From the NCBI RefSeq assembly GCF_040412425.1, contig NC_089767.1:3552448-3616447 (forward strand): a stretch of 64,000 nucleotides of DNA, given 5' to 3'. Each line of letters begins with the position of its first letter. The stretch's first letter is position 1. Under the pieces are notes generated by a model, which searched no databases, was not told where the DNA came from, and saw nothing but the letters and a program-made list of their open reading frames with translations. The stretch comes from Macrobrachium rosenbergii (taxonomy: Eukaryota; Arthropoda; Malacostraca; Decapoda; Palaemonidae). A program made the translations under genes and the position numbers. This document shows positions 60,996-64,000 of the stretch, piece by piece.

Positions 60996-63016
60996 ATGTC
61001 AGCAAAACGAACCTTCAGGGATGCATGACTTGAAAATGAACTTTTTCGGGATTGGTTAGGAAAAGCCGAAGATCCTACTAAAGCCTACTGCAAAGCCTGC
61101 AAAACTGTGTTTAAAGCTGGCACAAAAAGTTTGAAGCGACATCGGTTACCAAGGATTCATCCAGAGAGGATGCCACTAATGGAAGCCACTGCAACACCAC
61201 CTACAACAAGCACTAGGCCAAAGGATCATTTAGTGACAAAAGCTGAGATAAAACTGGCTACCTTTTTTTTTTACCGAGCATAACATAGCCATGAATAGTG
61301 CAGACCACTTAATTGATCTACTGAAAAACATCTTCATAGAGCCACATATTGTTCAAAATATAACATTGTTCTTCTAAAAAGAACAAAAGCAACACCAGTT
61401 ATAAAGGAAGTGGGTAAGAGTGTGCAGCATGAAATTGTTAACACTCTGAAGACAACTAAATTCTCTTTCCTCATGGACGAAACCACTGATATAAGCAATT
61501 CTAAATCATGTGCCGTGGTTGTAGAGAATTATGACTTAAATGCAGAGTGCATTCAGACGAGGTTGCTTGATTTGCTGAACACCCATGACAGCTCAGATGG
61601 TGTGGCAAATGAAGGTTCCACAAGACAGCATCTATTCAGTCTTATTGAAAAATGATTCCATGGTAATGGCATTCCAACTGAAACTCTAATTGGTTTAGCC
61701 TCAGATGGTGCTAGCGACATCATGGGTGATTATAACTCTCTGACTAGCAGACTGAGAATTGCAGCGCCAGGTATAACCATCTTAAAATGTATTTGCCACT
61801 CCATTCACTTACGCGCATCAAATGTTGCAAAAACTCTACCTAGTTGTGAGGACTTACTGAGGGCAATTTACAGCTATTTCTCACATAATGCTAAAAGGAA
61901 ATGCGAGTTCACTCAATTTCAAGAATTTTGTGACACTGAGCCATGCATAATACTGCATGCTGCGCAAACTCCCCGGCTGTCATTTCACTCGGTTGTACAG
62001 TAGCTAGTGTCTTGGAGCAATGGCAACCACTTACTCTGTATTTTACTGACAGATATCTGGAGGATAAGCTGACGTCACCCAAGAACGTATATGATGGACT
62101 CAAAGACCCTTCACGACATTTATGTTATACAATTCTAGATTTTATCCTCGCAAAGTTTAATAAATTTAATCTGCTTTTCCAGAAGGAGCCCATGATACAC
62201 CTATTATATGAAGAATGTAAGACCGTATATTTGGAAGTACTAGAAGGCTAATACGACCACTATGCATTAAGGAACACTGCCATTTCTGAAACTGATCCGA
62301 GTGAAGAGAGAAAGTTCGTTCCTTTAGAACACATTGACCTCGGAGCAAAGGTTCATGGGCTTTGCAGACACCAGAAGTAAGAGCAAATGTGGCCATGATA
62401 AAGGACATTAGCACAAGGTGTAGGCATTTCATGGTAATGGCTTGCATGGAAATGAAGAATCAATTTCCCTTTGATTAAAAATTTTTACAATTTGCAGCAT
62501 ATTTTCTGTGTCCAACTGCTTAAGAACTGATATTTCAGTACGGACACCAACGTTATACGACTTGGTAAAAGAGACGCCTAGAATTATAGGTGAAGTTCAC
62601 GTGCAGACTTTAGATGATGAATGACGACGTCTCTCTAGGACTATCATCCCGGAAGAACTTAAACGAACGAGGAATCCAGAGGCGTTCTTTATTGGACTGC
62701 CAAGATTGCGTAATGATGACAGCTTACTGTACTATTCACGCTCTTGCCCCAGTTGGTCTTGAACACACTGACACTTCCTTGTTTAAACGCCGATGCAAAG
62801 AGAATATTTTCAAAGCTAAATCTTACATAAATTAAAGTCAGAAATAAATTGCTAACATCTACCCAGGCATATTTAGTAAGAGCCTCAGAAGCTGCAGAGT
62901 GTAAAGGGGGTTGCATTAAATTTGAGCCCACAGAAGAGATGATAGATGCTATACTGAAAATTAATCATAAAGATGAGAATGATGAAGACATGGAAGATGA
63001 TGAGGAACCTTTGTAG
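60996..63016 (+). pseudogene. hAT transposase pseudogene (BED-finger type)
   Basis: From ATG at 60996: an N-terminal BED-like finger (AYCKACKTVFKAGTKSLKRH), broken by TGA at codon 11 where Trp is expected. A T11 run near 61263 shifts the frame. Next come the RNase H-like core (FSFLMDETTDIS at 61470; LASDGASDIMG at 61700; CHSIHLRASNVAKTLP at 61797), a helical insertion with LEQWQPLTLYF and, further on, LDDEWRR near 62610 and a dimerisation motif RIFSKLNL near 62800 with an in-frame TAA; it ends in an acidic stretch and TAG 63014-63016. At least eight breaks exist. The order is that of full-length hAT transposases of the ZBED/SCAND3-like kind. Confidence 0.8.
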
Positions 63017-64000
63017 AAAGAAAATGCAATATTTGTTGATTATATATATAAATATACACGTGTGTATATATTATACCTTGTTTATTTCTCTAAGAATACT
63101 ATTTTTCTTGCAAAGCTATTTGTAAATATTTTATTAATGGAATCTTGTAAAATTTAAGATTGTTACGAGAATATCACAGGTAAAATATATATATTTTAGG
63201 TACTATATTATCAAATTATATTTATATGTAATTAATATATAAATCATATATATAAATATATGTAATCAATATAATTATTTATATAGTTACATAAATGTAT
63301 ATGCTTATTACAAAGCTATTTGTAAATAATTCTGTAATTGTTTAAAAAAAACACACACAGTTCTCACATGGACATCACTGGTACACTTTATATAATTCGG
63401 TTAGAATTATGTAATTATCGCAATCAGTACAGCTGTAATTGTCTATGATCTAAAGTACGTACCTATGTTACCCGTGAGTTTCACAAATTCTTATAGTTAC
63501 CCCCTACCCACGTTCTCTAAATCTTTTAGTCACCCCTTTATCCACGTTTTCTTATTTTTTGCGGAGTTCAACTTCATAGCGCAGACCGGGCGGCAACATC
63601 CTAATGGGAAGTCACTTCGTTAGGTAGCAGGCGTGGTGGACCTGTTAATTTCGGCGGAAGGATGAGGACCTCTACTTCTGCAGCAGCAGCGAGAGCATAT
63701 TTCGACGGCAAAAGACTGTCTCGACGAGTCGGCGAATTCATCTGTGTTGAGGATGCGTTCCTGTTATGACAGCTAATTGCTGTTATCGATGGTTCAGCCG
63801 ACTACGTCTTTACGTTTATCCTGGTTGGCGGTAAAAGGCTGCCACGACAATTCTTCGGAATTCGTCAGTGTGTTTGTTTTATGGTGCTTTGGTGGTATGT
63901 GTCACCGTTATTGTTATGCAGCCTATTTTTGAGTTTCTCATTGATTTATTTGAACATGTTATTGTGGTTATGATTATTTATTTCATTATATTACTGAATG
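63017..64000. other. End of window, nothing firmly recognised
   Basis: AT-rich to 63440, then a GC-richer part from 63560. There two loosely similar ~145-bp blocks occur (GACGGCAAAAGACTGTCTCG near 63700 and GGCGGTAAAAGGCTGCCACG near 63830), which may be part of an unrecognised repeat or 5' region. Confidence 0.4.

Noticed and set aside
63560..63960. Promoter or first exon of another gene at the window end
   Set aside because: The GC-richer sequence and its loose internal duplication are not enough; no start codon context, splice site or coding resemblance could be shown.

Overview
The window is animal nuclear DNA, most likely from a decapod crustacean (shrimp-like). The evidence is split genes with GT-AG introns, very dense (AT)n and (AG)n microsatellites, interstitial TTAGG arrays (the arthropod telomere motif), a protein O-mannosyltransferase, and a mixed load of decayed transposons (Ty3/Gypsy, Penelope-like, non-LTR, hAT, P, PIF/Harbinger, mariner/pogo). 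No bacterial operon, CRISPR array, rRNA or intact tRNA gene was seen. The species assignment is inference.

Two host genes can be supported, both on the + strand. (1) Positions 2-22381 hold the last nine exons of a POMT2-like protein O-mannosyltransferase. All splice phases join, giving 556 codons, with MIR repeats first, then the membrane-spanning C-terminal domain, then an unusual hydrophilic tail. The 5' part, with the catalytic loop, lies outside the window. (2) Positions 42747-48170 hold a predicted two-exon, 580-residue P-loop GTPase (AIG1/septin-like G domain, Cys-rich module, helical C-terminus). A kappaB-like site lies upstream and a poly(A) signal downstream.

The rest is intron, intergenic DNA and mobile elements. 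POMT2 intron 2 carries a hAT-like composite (2401-10157, near-matching 8-bp target duplications) with a minus-strand, env-bearing Ty3/Gypsy relic inside it. From 22.8 to 41.4 kb there are hAT, mariner/pogo and P-type DNA transposons, non-LTR fragments, tRNA-like SINEs and a hairpin-rich repeat. From 42.7 to 46.4 kb is the GTPase intron, with two large palindromes. From 50.6 to 54.5 kb is a P/THAP element with perfect 8-bp target duplications. From 56.1 to 57.1 kb is a Penelope-like element 3' end followed by a candidate hammerhead ribozyme. From 58.6 to 60.6 kb is a PIF/Harbinger-type element with perfect 46-bp inverted ends. From 61.0 to 63.0 kb is a hAT transposase pseudogene.

The observations most worth a second look are the hammerhead motif (57040-57077), the ~790-bp intronic palindrome (44765-45560), the divergent POMT2-like protein, the paired full-size and internally deleted P elements, and the SINE that shares its tail with a local LINE. 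All gene and element calls come from reading translations and motifs by eye. Percent identities and database matches were not computed.
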